Assembly (NCBI GenBank): GCA_029204225.1
Contig: CM055093.1
Span: 20,312,595 to 20,376,594 of the forward strand
Source of the DNA: Diphasiastrum complanatum
Taxonomy: Eukaryota; Streptophyta; Lycopodiopsida; Lycopodiales; Lycopodiaceae
DNA: 64,000 bases
Direction of reading: 5' to 3'
Shown piece by piece: positions 1-11,703 of the stretch. Made by a program: the position numbers and the translations under genes. Numbering within the stretch: position 1 is the first letter of the stretch; each line of letters begins with the position of its first letter. The notes under the pieces were generated by a model. The model worked only from the letters and a program-made list of their open reading frames with translations. It was not told the DNA's origin and did not search any database.

Positions 1-503
1 GATAGCTTGTTTTGAAACTATTTTTGTCTAGTTTCTATTGCAATCAGTTTCATTCCATTTGGTTGAGCCAATCAAAAGTTATAAACTTTTGAAGAGGGTT
101 AGGTAGGGCACCTAGACCTTGGTGGACACATTTGGTTTGGTCAAGATATTGCTTGGTTGATCCAAAATCACAGTTGTATGCTTGCCAATCTCATCTATAT
201 GTGATCTAGGCACTGTTTTGAGATCTTAGCCATTTTGTTTCATGCAATATCATTGTATTTGAGTCAAATTTGGTTTCTTAGTGTATTTCACACGTGCTAA
301 GAGTGTTAGATCCTAACTTTGCCTATACTCCATCATTTGATGTGAAATAGATCTTGTTTTAGAGAGATTTGAGTAGCTAGTGAGAATCAATTCACAAATT
401 GTTGCAAGATCTTTCATAGGAGGAGATAGTACTCAATTATTGGATCCTATTGAAAGTGTGTAGCAACATTTATTGTTCATCATTTGAGTTTTCTTCACTT
501 TAA
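1..503 (+). other. Leader (5' untranslated region) of element A
   Basis: No open reading frame of note. The stretch aligns by eye with the leaders of elements B (56541-57282) and C (62694-63429) read in reverse. It includes a CACACGTGC motif at about 289 that is also present in the other copies. The ATG at 504 was chosen as gag start because MSSM plus the LLEPSERLTTSNYSIWK segment is conserved in all three copies. Confidence 0.8.
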
Positions 504-3500
504 ATGTCTTCAATGGATTCATCCTTGTTGGAACCAAGTGAAAGATTGACCACTTCAAATTATTCAATTTGGAAAATGAGGATGGAGTCCATCTTGATCC
601 TTCAAGACATGATGGACATAGTTCTTGGCCTTGAAGAAGAACCACAAGTTCTTCAAGAGGTTCAAAAATACAAAAAGAGAGCTAGGATGGCTCTCCACTA
701 CATTAAGATGAATGTCTCTAATGAGATATTGAGGGAGATAGGTACTTGTACAACAGCCAAAGAAGCTTGGGATTGTCTCAAGACTATCTATGTGGCTAAG
801 AATACCTCTAGGCTTCTCACTCTTAGGAATCAAATCTTTCAAAGTAGCCAAAAGAGTGATGAGAGTGCATCTAGTTATGTTTTGAGAGTAAAAGATATTC
901 ATAGAGAGCTTGCTTGCATTGGTGATTCCATCAATCAAAATGAGCTAGTTCAAGTCATTCTCAATGGCTTGAGAAGTGAATTTGATAACCTTGTCCAATC
1001 CTATGCCATTAAGGAGGAGCTACCAAGTTTGGAGGCTCTCCAAAGTGTGCTAATTTTAGAAGAATCAAGACAAGAGTACAAGCTCTTGAGGATGGACAAG
1101 CTTTCTCTCACTCATAATGATGGCAAAGCTCTCTTTGCCAAGGATAAGCACAAAGGGAGGAGTAAGAACCAACATCAACAATCCTCAAGCAAGGACGAAG
1201 TCAAATCCAAAGACAAAGATGAGGAGGAAGATGATTCCTCTAATGCTTCATCATCCAAGCTCAAGAAGAAGAAGATCAAGTACTTTTATTGTGGCAAGAA
1301 AGGTCACTATGCCACCAATTGCTTCAAAAAGAAGAATCAACTCAAGCAAGCCAATATTACCAATGAGAAGGAAGACACTATTGCAAGTGATGGAGAGGGA
1401 TCTCTTATGGTCTCTAGTTTCTCATCCACTCCTTTCAAGAAGGACGGCCTATGGTATATTGATAGTGGAGCCTCTTCACATATGTGTAGCTCCAAGGACT
1501 CTTTCTCTTCTATTGCACCTTATGATGGAGTCAAGAAATCAATATACACTGCAAATGATTTTGAATGTCCTATTGAAGGCATAGGGAACATTCCCTTGAA
1601 GCTTGCATCCTCTAAAGTTCTTTCTCTCTCTAGAGTTCTTTATGTACCTAAGCTTACCAAGAATCTTATTAGTGTTGGCCAATTGCTTGATAATGGCCTT
1701 GATGTAAAATTCAATGTTGATACTTGCACTATCAAGAAGAATGATGAGATACTTGCATTAGGATCTAGTTTTGGTGGCATCTATGAACTAGATCCAAATG
1801 AGTATGTGAATGCTTGTAATGTTGCTCTTGTGAACAAGCTCTCTATGGAGGAATTATGGCATAGGGGGTTGGGACATCCCAACTACAAATCCATGCTCTC
1901 TATGATCAAAGAATCCAAAGGTATTGGCTTGCCAAAGTCATTCTCCAAGAAGATCAAGCCTTGTGAGGCTTGTGCTATTGCTAAATCTCACAAAAAGCCA
2001 TTTACAAGATCTTCTATCAAAAGCAAGCATCCTTTGGAGTTAATTCACTCGGATGTGCATTTCTCATCAACTACAAGCAAGGGAGGAGCCACTTGTTTTG
2101 TTACTTTCATTGATGATTACACAAGATTCACTTGGATATATCTTCTTGCTTCAAAATCTATGGTGTTTGATCATTTCCTTATTTTCAAAGCTTATGTAGA
2201 GAAGCAATTCTCATTCAAGATTAAAGCTCTTAGAAGTGATGGAGGTGGTGAATATATCTCCAATAAATTTCAAGATTTTTGAAGACATTAAAAGAGAGTT
2301 TTCTTGTGCCTACTCTCCATCTCAAAATGGAGTGGCCGAGAGAAAGAATAGATCTCTATGTGAATGTGCAAAATCTATGAGAATTGAGGCATCTTTGCCC
2401 AAAAATTTTTAGGGAGAAGCCATTAATTGTGCAAATTATCTTTGCAATAGGCTCCCACATATAGCTCTTGGAGGAAGGTCACCATATGAAATCTTATTTT
2501 TGAAGTAGCCTAAGGTTGATCACCTTAGAGTTTTTGGATGCTTATGCTTTGTCCATATTCCCTTGGAAACAAGGAAGAAGGAAGATCCTAGTGCATGCAA
2601 AGGGATCATGGTTGGATACTCATCCACCAAGAAGGCCTATAGAGTCTTTATACTCTCTACTTCTCAAGTTATTGAAAGTAGAGATGTTGTCTTTCATGAA
2701 GATCAACACTCATAATTTGAAGAGACCGAGATCAAGAAATCTATGGATGCATCATCAATTATTGATTTTGAAGACAATCATGATGTGATGGGGTCGAGAT
2801 TTGAAGAAGACTCTCCTCGGATGTTTTCACCAAGAAGATCCATGAGAGATAGATCCGAGCCTAAGAGGCTCTCATATGTTGACAAAGGCAAACAAGTGGA
2901 TCTTGATTCCACTAATTATGTTTTTTATGTCTCTCATGAAGAGCCAAAGAATGTACAAGAGGCACTCAATACCAAGGAGTGGTATGATGCCATGAAGCAA
3001 GAGTATGATGCATTGATCACCAACAATACTTGGGAGCTTGTGGATCCTCCATCCAACAAGCATGTGATTGGTTGCAAGTGGGTATTTCGGATCAAGTTCA
3101 ATCATGATGGCACCATCAACAAGCATAAAGCAAGATTATGTGCCAAAGGATTTGCTCAAATCCATGGTCTTGATTATGAGGAGACCTTTGCACCCGTTGC
3201 AAAGATGGTGACAATAAGAATTCTTATTTCTCTTGCTTGTTTTTTCAAGTGGAAGGTGTTCCAATTAGATGTATCCAATGCTTTTCTGAATGGTTATCTT
3301 GAGGAGGAGATCTATATGGAAAAACCTCAAGGATTCATCAAGGACCAAAGTGTGCTTGCTCTTCAAAAGTCTTTATGGACTCAAGCAAGCACCAAGATCA
3401 TGGTATTCAAGACTTAACTCTTTTCTTATCTCACTAGGATTTACTCTTAGTGACTATGATCCTTCCATGTATCTAAAGTTTGTTGATAGCAATATTGTCA

Positions 3501-4475
3501 TTCTTCTAATTTATGTTGATGACATTATTCTTTTTGGAAGTTGTATCAAGCTAGTTGATGAAACCAAGCTAGCACTTGGATGTGAGTTTAAAATGCAAGA
3601 TCTAGGAGAGATACATTACATCCTAGGCCTAGAAATTAATTTTTATGAAAATCATGTCTTTATATGCCAATCTAGATATGCTCACTCTATGTTGAAAAAA
3701 TTCCATATGGAAAATTCTAAGAGCATAGATACTCCAATGGAGCAAATTGTAAAAGATCCTAATAAAGGTGATGAAAGATCCTTTGAGGACATCACACTTT
3801 TTAGGAGTCTTGTAGGCTCCTTGATTTGGCTTACCATTAATAGGCCCGATCTTAGTTTTTGTGTGCACAAATTGAGTCAATTTATGCAAGATCCTAAGAT
3901 CCATCATTGGAAGATAGCCAAGAGGATTCTAAGATATGTATCTTCATCTTGTGATTATGGTCTACTCTATAAAAGTAAAGGTCTATCCATTATTGGCTAC
4001 TCGGATTCGGACTTTGCAAGTGACAAGATGGATCGAAAGTCTATTAGTGCATACACTACCTTTCTTGGAGCAATCTAATATCTTGGCTTTCCAAAAAGCA
4101 AGATACTATATCTCTCTCTTCATGTGAGGCCGAGTACAAAGCACTCATTACAACTACCAAAGAAGTGCTTTGGATCAAGAGGTTATTAATGGAACTAAAG
4201 TGCATCAAGGAGGATGATCTACCAATGATCAAGTGTGATAACATCTCGGCCCAAGCTCTTGCCAATAATCCCATATTTCATGCAAGAAGCAAGCACGTAG
4301 AAGTGGCACACCATTTTGTGAGAGAAAAGCTTATTGGAGGAGAAATCTATTTGGAGCATGTCAACTCGTCCTCTTGTATTGCCGATCTACTCACCAACCT
4401 TTAAGCAAAAGTGCTTTCATCAAGCATAGATCTAATCTTGGAGTTATATCAAGATCAATGCTCAAATCTTCATAG
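504..4475 (+). pseudogene. Gag-Pol polyprotein of element A, inactivated
   Basis: Gag with an N-terminal LLEPSERLTTSNYSIWKMRMES segment, typical of plant copia Gag, begins at 504. The zinc knuckle near 1280 reads YFYCGKKGHYATNC, so its first Cys is Tyr here, while copy C keeps Cys. Protease (WYIDSGASSHM, about 1453) and the GAG-pre-integrase/HHCC region (LWHRGLGHPNYKSM, CEAC) follow, then the integrase core to about 2282. A small deletion near 2275 shifts frame, and stops follow at about 2409 (TGG to TAG), 2506 and 2713. RT resumes at 2743, shifts frame near 3350 and still has YVDD (about 3513). RNase H shifts frame near 4070 and again near 4395. Copy C supplies the aligned reference for each lesion. 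The element is dead; no single reading frame links Gag to RNase H. Confidence 0.93.
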
Positions 4476-4485
4476 ATAACTTTTT

Positions 4486-4493
4486 AGGAGGAG
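4486..4493 (+). promoter_or_regulatory. Polypurine tract of element A
   Basis: AGGAGGAG lies immediately before the 3' LTR start TGTGAAG. The same octamer precedes the 3' LTR of copy C (58687-58694, minus strand). It would prime plus-strand DNA synthesis. Confidence 0.85.
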
Positions 4494-4719
4494 TGTGAAG
4501 AATTGAAAAAGATTATCTATGTTAGATATAGGGGTCTTATGTTTTTTACATCAAGCATCTAGATGTAGGATGTTGATAGGAATAAATTTGGCATAGATGG
4601 CAAATTATGCATTTACACTTGTAATGCCACTATTGAGCCAAAATAGAGTAAGAGGCTAAACACTTGCCAATTAGAGTGTAGACAAGTGTAAAGTTTTTGT
4701 TTGATGAATTCCAAGAGGT

Positions 4720-4854
4720 CCAATAGGATTTAGAGGTGGAAACTTGTGAGGTCCAATAGGAAATTGAGGTGTGCTTGAATATAGTCCAATAGAATTAAGA
4801 GGTGCATGAATCAATGATCCAATAGGATCAAGAGGTGACAAAATATGGTCCAAT
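4720..4854 (+). promoter_or_regulatory. Five CCAAT motifs spaced about 33 bp apart in the LTR
   Basis: CCAAT begins at 4720, 4753, 4786, 4819 and 4850, giving spacings of 33, 33, 33 and 31 bp. Each sits in a variant of GTCCAATAGGA followed by AGAGGTG. CCAAT is the core bound by plant NF-Y complexes; a role as an enhancer array is inference. The same array is present in the LTRs of B and C and in the diverged LTR at 10019-10690. Confidence 0.6.
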
Positions 4855-5059
4855 CATAGTTAAGCATAGTGATAGCTCGAGGACCTACTAGTATCATTGT
4901 ACTCCTCATTTTGAAGCTAATTGATTTGGTGATTTCATGGATTTTGTGAGTTATTGGATTTCTAGCTTTTTCTCTCTACCCGAGAGCTCATGATGCATTT
5001 TCTCTCTCTACCCGACGAGAGCAGCTTGTTTTTACTTATATTATTTTTTGAATACTTCC

Positions 5060-5220
5060 CACACGTGTGAGTGAGAGTTGGAAGTGATTGAATGCATGTA
5101 GTAGTGTGTTTTTGCCATAGGATTCAAGATTGATCTTGAATCTCAATCTAGTCTTGATCTTGGTGCATCTACACACCTTAGGAGATCACAAGTACATGTA
5201 GTGGACAGTCCACACGTGTG
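5060..5220. promoter_or_regulatory. Pair of G-box palindromes CACACGTGTG
   Basis: Perfect ten-base palindromes with the CACGTG core occur at 5060-5069 and 5211-5220. CACGTG is the binding core for plant bZIP and bHLH factors; function here is inferred from motif and placement only. Copies occur at matching places in the B and C LTRs. Confidence 0.5.
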
Positions 5221-5230
5221 AAATTCAACA

Positions 5231-5445
5231 AGACCATTAGGCCAAGCCATAACTGACGCATTGTTGAACCGGGGTGGTCACTAAAGGAGTGTCTTGGCAT
5301 TAATTTTTATATCACAGACAATGTGTAACGTCTCGTCGGCCGAAATTCTTTATGAACATTTTATGAGCTATAAACTGAGTTTGTCATAATGTGTCTCATG
5401 TCACTTTCACAAATGATAATCAACTTCACATTTTATTCTACAATA
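5231..5445. other. Unassigned spacer between element A and repeat R1
   Basis: No ORF, RNA gene or repeat copy recognised. It is the insertion site flank of element A. Confidence 0.5.
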
Positions 5446-6183
5446 GATTTCCATAAAATAATCCATGCACAAATCGGAAACCATAATCTCCGAAGCAATG
5501 AAATCCTTTGCTTGATTAAATTCACTTCAAACATATGAAGTGAAATGCCAACCCAATCCCTTAGGTTTTTTCCACTAGATTGAAATATATGTACACGGTA
5601 AAGCCTAGCATTGAAAGCTTTTTGGTCTTCCCCTCGACAAGTACTCTAAAGGGGGCAAAAAGTCTGAGAGACTCTTGGCCTTACCCTTTGTAAAATTCGT
5701 GTGGATTTTTTTTGTCTCTCTCTTTTACTTGGTGACTGAAATCTATGCACTTCACCACTTCACCACTTTTGTCTTAATGGCACTTGTTCTAAATATTATA
5801 ACAATTAGTTTTTTGAGAAGCTTCTTAGCACAACATTTGCCCTTTTATGTAACTTTGTGAAACTCTAGGCTTTAGTTTAGGCTCAAGTCAATCTAATTTT
5901 TTTTTTTCAATTTGTTGTGATACAGTAAGCTATTGTGATGATTTGTTAAAAAATGACATATCACTACTTCTGGGGTGAGTTTGAGCATTAAAATGAGTTG
6001 GTTTATTTCTCCAATTATTAATCCTTAGAAATACAATCTTTTTTGTTTTGTTTTGCTAGGATTCAAATGCGATGATCTACAAGCTCTTTTGAAGTTCTTC
6101 CTCTATATTGCAATTTTCCAATATCTGAATGAATGCAAGTGGTTGTACTGGCTCTCATTCACTTATGCTTGATGGATATAACT
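5446..6183 (+). repeat. Dispersed repeat R, copy R1
   Basis: A segment of about 735 bp starting TTCCATAAAATAATCCATGC and ending near CTTGATGGATATAAC. Two closer copies lie at 49388-50096 (R2) and 50470-51212 (R3), next to the plus-strand copy of the duplicated gene. A run of T followed by TTGCTAG/GATTCAAATG near 6055 looks like a splice acceptor, so the repeat may be a non-coding gene flank or leader that was copied. No ORF over 70 codons is convincing. Confidence 0.75.
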
Positions 6184-8285
6184 GTAAACAGCCGTGGACA
6201 GCCATGATGTATCTGAGGAGCTGGATCAAATCTACGGGGGCATCAGAAAACCCTGTTATTATCCATAGATTGGAGCTATGAAGAAAGAGGTGAGAAGTGG
6301 AGGAGGGAACTCGCGCGCGGTGAGACGGGCCAGGCGCGTAGCGCTTTGGAGGTTCCAGCAGTTGCAGGAGCATTGTTCATCGCGCAGGTGCAAGCAAAAC
6401 CGTAGGATGGGCTCCTACAAAGATCGACAACCAAGGTGAATTGTTTGGGAAATGATCTGGACCACCAGATGGAAAGTGGTCTGGAAGGTGAAGGGGCCTG
6501 AACGGCAAAGGCACCCTTCTTTTCATAAAAAAAAAAAAAATTTAAATTTGAAATTTGTTGAAGGGACCCAAAGTCCAGAATGGACTTCACTTCATTAAAA
6601 ATCTTCATTATGAAGAATCAGTTCAATTTTGCAAGGCATATTGGTTTTCGGCCTATCTTTGGCTAGAAGGCACCTTTTTTGGCCATCCTTGGGCCAAAAT
6701 GACCCTTGAAAATGGCTGCTTAGAGCCAGCGAACAGAGCGACGTCACGGAGTAGGGGAAAATAGTGTTTTTGGGTGTTTTTGTCACCATTCTATCAAGCG
6801 GAGTGCGGGTGACCTAGTGATGGACTACATTCGTTATTTGAAAATCGTAGGGCCAAATTTGGGGAAATTTTTGGCTGGTGAAACCTGCTACAGGGCGGTA
6901 CAATGAGGCATTATCACTTTTGAATCATTATTACTTACTCCTGACATGGTAACAGGGTGTTTGAAAGTAGTAAATGCAGTATGGGAGCGATCGTTTGGTT
7001 TGGGCCATGGAAGATCTCACAGGTTCACTTGGAGGGATATTGGCATGCACAGTCATGTGAGGGACTTGATGGTGGCTTGGAGTTCACATCTCAGTGTAGT
7101 CTCAGGGAGTGGTTTGGAACCATTCACAAGAGTAGCTAGGAGCTAGCTTGGGGGAATACAGGTGGGCACTACAGGGTAGATGTACAGATCTTTGTGATCA
7201 GGGATGGCATTGGGATACTTGGTAGGGATAGCACTACAGGATGACATGGGATGATCATCGGGGGGCAACTATTTCATATTGGACTTGAGTCTTTGGATTG
7301 GATAGGACTTACAGGGGGATTCATGATAGAATCGGGAAGTTGCAAACGCAAATGGACAAAGCGTGAAGCTTTGAGAGCCAGCTCTAGGTTGGAGAGCTGA
7401 TGGAGATTGCACGGGGTGTGATCGGAGGGCAAGCACCATGATGGGTGTTTTGCTAGCGATCTACTGCAGGGGATAGTGATGGCGAGGACTTCATGGTGTG
7501 CTCCTTTGGGAGTACAAGATGGCATTACAGCAGGGGGCCAGTTTTGGACATTGGCATCGATGGGGAGACATCTACCATCACAGACGTGGATAAGCTACCT
7601 ATAGCTTTCATGCATTTGGCTGTATTTGTAGGAGTCTAGGCTTGGCACAGGTATTGGAGTTTCCATGGTGCAGATTCTCAGGTGGTGAGATTATGGGAAA
7701 GCCTAGAGGGAGTCACTCAGAGCCATATACCTCAGTACAGTCAGGGAGACAACGGTCTCGGAATCCCGTGAGCAATGACTCAGGGACATGCTTGCATTGG
7801 CATGGTGTCGGGTGGCACATAGCCAAGGAGAGCGAGCAGATGCTAGGAGCCAGGTGGAGTAGGTGATGCTTTTGAGTTCGGCTTGTCTAGCAGGATGGTG
7901 ACCAGGATTAGAGACATCAGGTGAGCATAGTATGTGGATGACAATTCCATTGGGGTGGCACTCAGGGAGATGCTACAGTTGCTCAGGTATGATATGTCAT
8001 TGTATGGAAGATGTTCTTCAGTTGGTGCATCATGTGATGACCTACGGATGGGTCATGCCTACTTGAAGGTAGGTGGCATGGAGTGTACCCAGTGGTGGTA
8101 CATATTCTGAGGGCATGGAGTGCATTACGGGGTGATGTGGATCCAGCATGCCCATGGTTGTGAGCCAGCAGGGATGGAGATGGTTACTCAAGGAGTGACA
8201 ACAGATACTTTGGCGAGTGATTAGGTGAGTTGCATGGTCATATGCACAGTAGTCTCCAGGTTGGCATCACATGTTGTTTCTATCC
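6184..8285 (+). repeat. GC-richer non-coding repeat block, inverted partner at 28713-30757
   Basis: The reverse complement of this block recurs at 28713-30757 with scattered substitutions and small indels. Examples are the GCGCGCGGTGAGACGGGCC stretch near 6311 and the GTGGGGTGGCACT-like stretches near 7950. Composition differs from the AT-rich surroundings. Reading frames are short and interrupted in both copies, so I do not call genes. The part at 6500-6900 resembles in layout the non-coding leader of gag relic D (52963-54207), which suggests it is the leader of a copia element family. That origin is an inference. Confidence 0.65.
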
Positions 8286-9525
8286 ATCATTATTTGGTAA
8301 GCAGGATGCAGGTTTTGGTTAGATCTCGTTGGAGTCTAGTTGCACTACAGGTGGACAGATTCTTGGGGAGCTGTCAGCGGGTAATGGATACTTGGTGATC
8401 AGATGGTACAGGAGGGTACATGGTTCTGAAGCTATCCTAACTGATATGCTATGGATCATGGGTGAGTTGTTCATCACGATAGTGGATCTAGTTTGCATTT
8501 GCTCTGGCCTGGACACTATGATGGATACAGTGTTGGTGAGATAGGCTCCTTGGTGGGAGGCCTATGTACTGGTCAAATCAGAGTTGGCAACGTCAAGCAT
8601 GGAAAGTTGAACCTATATGGGATGTAGGACAGGCAGATCATCATCAGTATCTCTAGGAGGTGGGCGAGCTACTCAAATATAGCCTATGGTGAGGTTTGTG
8701 TACATTCATTCGTTGAGTCCATGGTAGACTCTTGTGCTTGGAGCATGGGGAATGGATGGGGATCAGCTTTCAGGACTTATTGGACAGTTGGATATGCTTG
8801 GACGTGAGGGCATCTTCGTTACAGGTGCAGGCCATGGTTGAGGTTCTGATTTGGTGACCAGTGGTGTAGCAGCAGATCTATAGGTGGCACATGTGTTGGT
8901 ACGACAGGATACCACTTATGGTCAGGCCTTGGTCATGTATTTGACGCTTTATCATTTGTGTTGATTTGCATGAGTGTGTGTGGGCTTGCATGTTGCCTTG
9001 TCACGGGAGTCTAGATCGGAGTCAGAGTTTTATGTGGTTGTGCATTTGCTACAGTGAAACAAAGTAGTCATTTTATGCTCATTGACTTGTCATTGTCTAC
9101 TAGCTGTCTATCTAGTGAGGGTATAATCTTATGGTGGCAGTAAGATTTCCTCAAGTTGAGCCTCAGTCGCTCATTTATGTCAGCTATACAGGTTTGTGCT
9201 TGTAAGTGCCTGATAGGATGTCAGCCTAGCTAGATGGAGGATGTAAGTCTCATGGTGGCAGTGGGATTTTCTCAGTTTGAGCCACGTCGCTCATGTGGTC
9301 CACTTGTGTTCAAGTCGGATTGGGGATGAGTCAGTTGGTCGAGAGTGTGGTGGACTCTCTGTATGAGCATTGTGGTTGCATGATACTTTGTGAGTCAAAC
9401 CTCATGGTTTGTTGGTGTGCTTGAGTGTGAGTCAAGTATAGAGTAGTAGGACATGCATAACATCTTTTGGACACTCTAGACATTGCTACAAATTATTGTT
9501 TTTCACTCTTATCACATTTGAGCTT
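8286..9525 (+). other. Non-coding, retroelement-like interior with no supported gene
   Basis: This stretch is absent from the inverted partner block, where the flanking sequences are joined directly near 28712. It carries no convincing ORF and ends at a purine tract followed by an LTR-like sequence, so it may be the 3' interior of a non-autonomous LTR element. Two similar segments near 9125-9170 and 9240-9290 (ATGGTGGCAGTRRGATTT) form a diverged internal repeat about 120 bp apart. Confidence 0.4.
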
Positions 9526-10018
9526 AAGGGAGAGAGTTAGAAATCAGAGTTAATCTGATACACATTTTATGTAAGCTCTAAATGTGATAATGTAATTATT
9601 GTACAGTTTATTTGGTTTACTGTATATGGTTGTGATTGGGACGTGACCCGTTAGGATATATTGATCGGGCACTGATCCTGTAGACGGCTACTTGGATTAG
9701 TCGGGTAGCCACACATAGGAAGAATTAGCCTTTAGAGAGTTATTTACAGTACTTGCTATACTTGGGGGCATGTCCCAAGTTTGTCGGTCGAATTTGGCCA
9801 TATTGGGCCTGACCTTAGTTTGACAGGTGGTAGGCCAATTTTAAACCACCTACCTTTTCATGCAGTTTGTGAATACTCTATATGTACAATGTTTCTTTGT
9901 AATCTATTATTTTGTTGTGCCATCTTTGAGAGCTTGTGAGGAGTGGCTATGGTGATTGTGTAATGCAATCTGCATACTGCACTAGATTCTATCAAAATTT
10001 CAACTTTTAGGGGTATCA
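9526..10018 (+). repeat. Purine tract and LTR relic of an E/F-like element
   Basis: AAGGGAGAGAG at 9526-9536 is followed by TTAGAAATCAGAG. The same tract and LTR-like start occur in elements E (16272-16282, then TTAGAATTAAAG) and F (19597-19607, then TTGGAATTAAAG). The following sequence shares a TATATGTACAATGT block with the LTR of F. The 3' end near 10018 is approximate. Confidence 0.5.
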
Positions 10019-10690
10019 TAAAGATTGCTAGTCAAGCATCTTGGTGTCACTAGGTGATAGGGCCAACTTTGGCTTTAGAGGTTAAATGGTCAAGTACACA
10101 TGTTTTGTCATGATTAGGCCAAAATTCAATTGTGATGTAAATCGAGCTAATTAGGTTGCTTACCCATGTCAAGTTTAGGTTTGATGAGTGATGCACCCTA
10201 TGTAGTGGCAAAAGTCAAAGGGTCCAATCATAAGAGAGAGATGTGTTGTAAGGGTCCAATCAAAAGTGAGGGACATTGCATCACACATCCAATAGAATTA
10301 GAGAGGCTATGCTTAAGGGGTCCAATAAGAATCAAGCATGGATCTCCACAAGTTTCTATATGTAGTTTCATTCCCTTCATTAATTAAATGTGAGTTTTTT
10401 GGAGATTCATCAATTTTGAGTGTATCTCTCTCTCTTCCCTTCACCAAAAGTGGTGGTTTCTCTATCTAACCAAGGAGAGGGGCTTGTTGGGACTTAGTTT
10501 TTAGTAGTACATGTTTCCACCCATGTGAAACTACTTTGGTTATGAATGTATGCATGTAACTTTGTCTCTTTGCCTTAGAATTCATCCATTGACCTTGGAT
10601 TTCAATCAATAGAAGATCTATAGTGCAAAAGCTTTGCTTAGGAGATCAATTTAACACTTTAGGGCATTCCCACACGTGTGAATTTTCACT
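10019..10690 (+). repeat. Diverged solo LTR related to family A
   Basis: No internal domain is attached. The order of landmarks matches the LTR of element A: a CAAGCATCT segment, a GTTTGATGA segment, a CCAAT array (10224, 10256, 10289 and 10322, spacings 32, 33, 33), and a TCTCTCTCT/GAGAGG region. These are followed by an ATGTATGCATGTAAC segment, a CTTAGGAGATCA segment and finally CACACGTGTG at 10671-10680. Overall identity is low, so this is a related but separate family or an old copy. Ends are approximate. Confidence 0.6.
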
Positions 10691-11155
10691 TTTTATTAGA
10701 GCCTACCTAAGCTTTTGATGCATTTAATTTCAAAAATTTCATGAAAATCTAGTTCTAGAGAGTGTTGATTGCATCTCCCATGCTATCTCAAGGTGATTTA
10801 GATCAAGAGGGTTCAGTATCATAATGATTGAATCATTTCTGGTACTATATGAAATTCAGTGTGCAGTCACATATAACGGGGTTTTGACAATCTGCAAGTA
10901 AATTCTTTGCGAGTTTTGTGAGTTTTTATTTACAAATGATTTCTAAAATTTCATGGCACATGGTATGCTATCAGATATATAGGCTTTATATATACTCATT
11001 TTATATTAGATAAAAACTAACTTTGATTATACCAATGGATTCTACATAAAAAATGGAGCACTTTTGCTTTTCGAACCATCTCAATCCAACTAATAATAAG
11101 AAAGTTATGACAGTAACGTTTTTTAGACTAGAAAACATTATTCCCTTGGAACCTA

Positions 11156-11239
11156 AAAGGGGTAGCACACCGGCGTGCTATCAATTTGAGTTAAAGAATA
11201 AAATCTTAAATTGGTAGCACGCCGGCGTGCTACCCCTTT
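11156..11239. repeat. Fold-back: 32-bp inverted arms, each itself palindromic
   Basis: The arms 11156-11187 and 11208-11239 are reverse complements at 30 of 32 positions, with a 20-base loop. Within the right arm, 11213-11234 is a perfect 22-bp palindrome centred on GCCGGC. The structure is thus a palindrome nested in an inverted repeat, far more GC-rich than its surroundings. A second copy is at 28330-28413. It could be a very small fold-back transposon or an extrusion-prone site; no coding content. Confidence 0.75.
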
Positions 11240-11248
11240 CAAAATCCA

Positions 11249-11640
<392 letters not shown>

Positions 11641-11703
11641 GCCCGCCATTGGCAAGCACACTTTCTAGTGAGCTTTTAAATAAAATTTCAAAATTGGTCA
11701 AAA

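Larger units (their letters stand above)
1..5230 (+). mobile_element. Ty1/copia element A, 5'-truncated by the window edge
   Basis: The window opens inside the untranslated leader of a copia element. Base 1 corresponds to a point roughly 245 bases past the 5' LTR in the related minus-strand copy C. Order: leader (1-503), gag-protease-integrase-RT-RNase H (504-4475, broken), purine tract (4486-4493), 3' LTR (4494-5230). The protease-integrase-RT-RNase H order is the Ty1/copia order. The 5' LTR and primer site must lie upstream of the window. The five bases after the LTR, AGACC (5231-5235), are the candidate target duplication; the other side cannot be seen. Confidence 0.93.
4494..5230 (+). repeat. 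3' LTR of element A (737 bp)
   Basis: The LTR starts TGTGAAGAATTG directly after the purine tract and ends TTCAACA (TG...CA). The length equals the complete 3' LTR of copy C (57950-58686, also 737 bp). It contains a regular CCAAT array (4720-4854) and two CACACGTGTG palindromes (5060-5069 and 5211-5220). The last palindrome lies ten bases from the LTR end. Confidence 0.92.

Noticed and set aside
6276-6608. 110-codon minus-strand ORF in the GC-rich block and similar frame at 30362-30661
   Set aside because: Similarity is explained by the inverted repeat; the frame contains a poly-Phe tract from poly-A and has no recognised domain.
7642-7866. 74-codon ORF in the GC-rich block and its counterpart at 29095-29292
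   Set aside because: The open frames in the two copies differ in extent and are broken differently; no motif or conservation of the reading frame beyond general sequence similarity.
11101-11240. GC-rich fold-back as a transcription terminator
   Set aside because: Rho-independent terminators are bacterial; this is a plant repeat with two copies and no adjacent gene.
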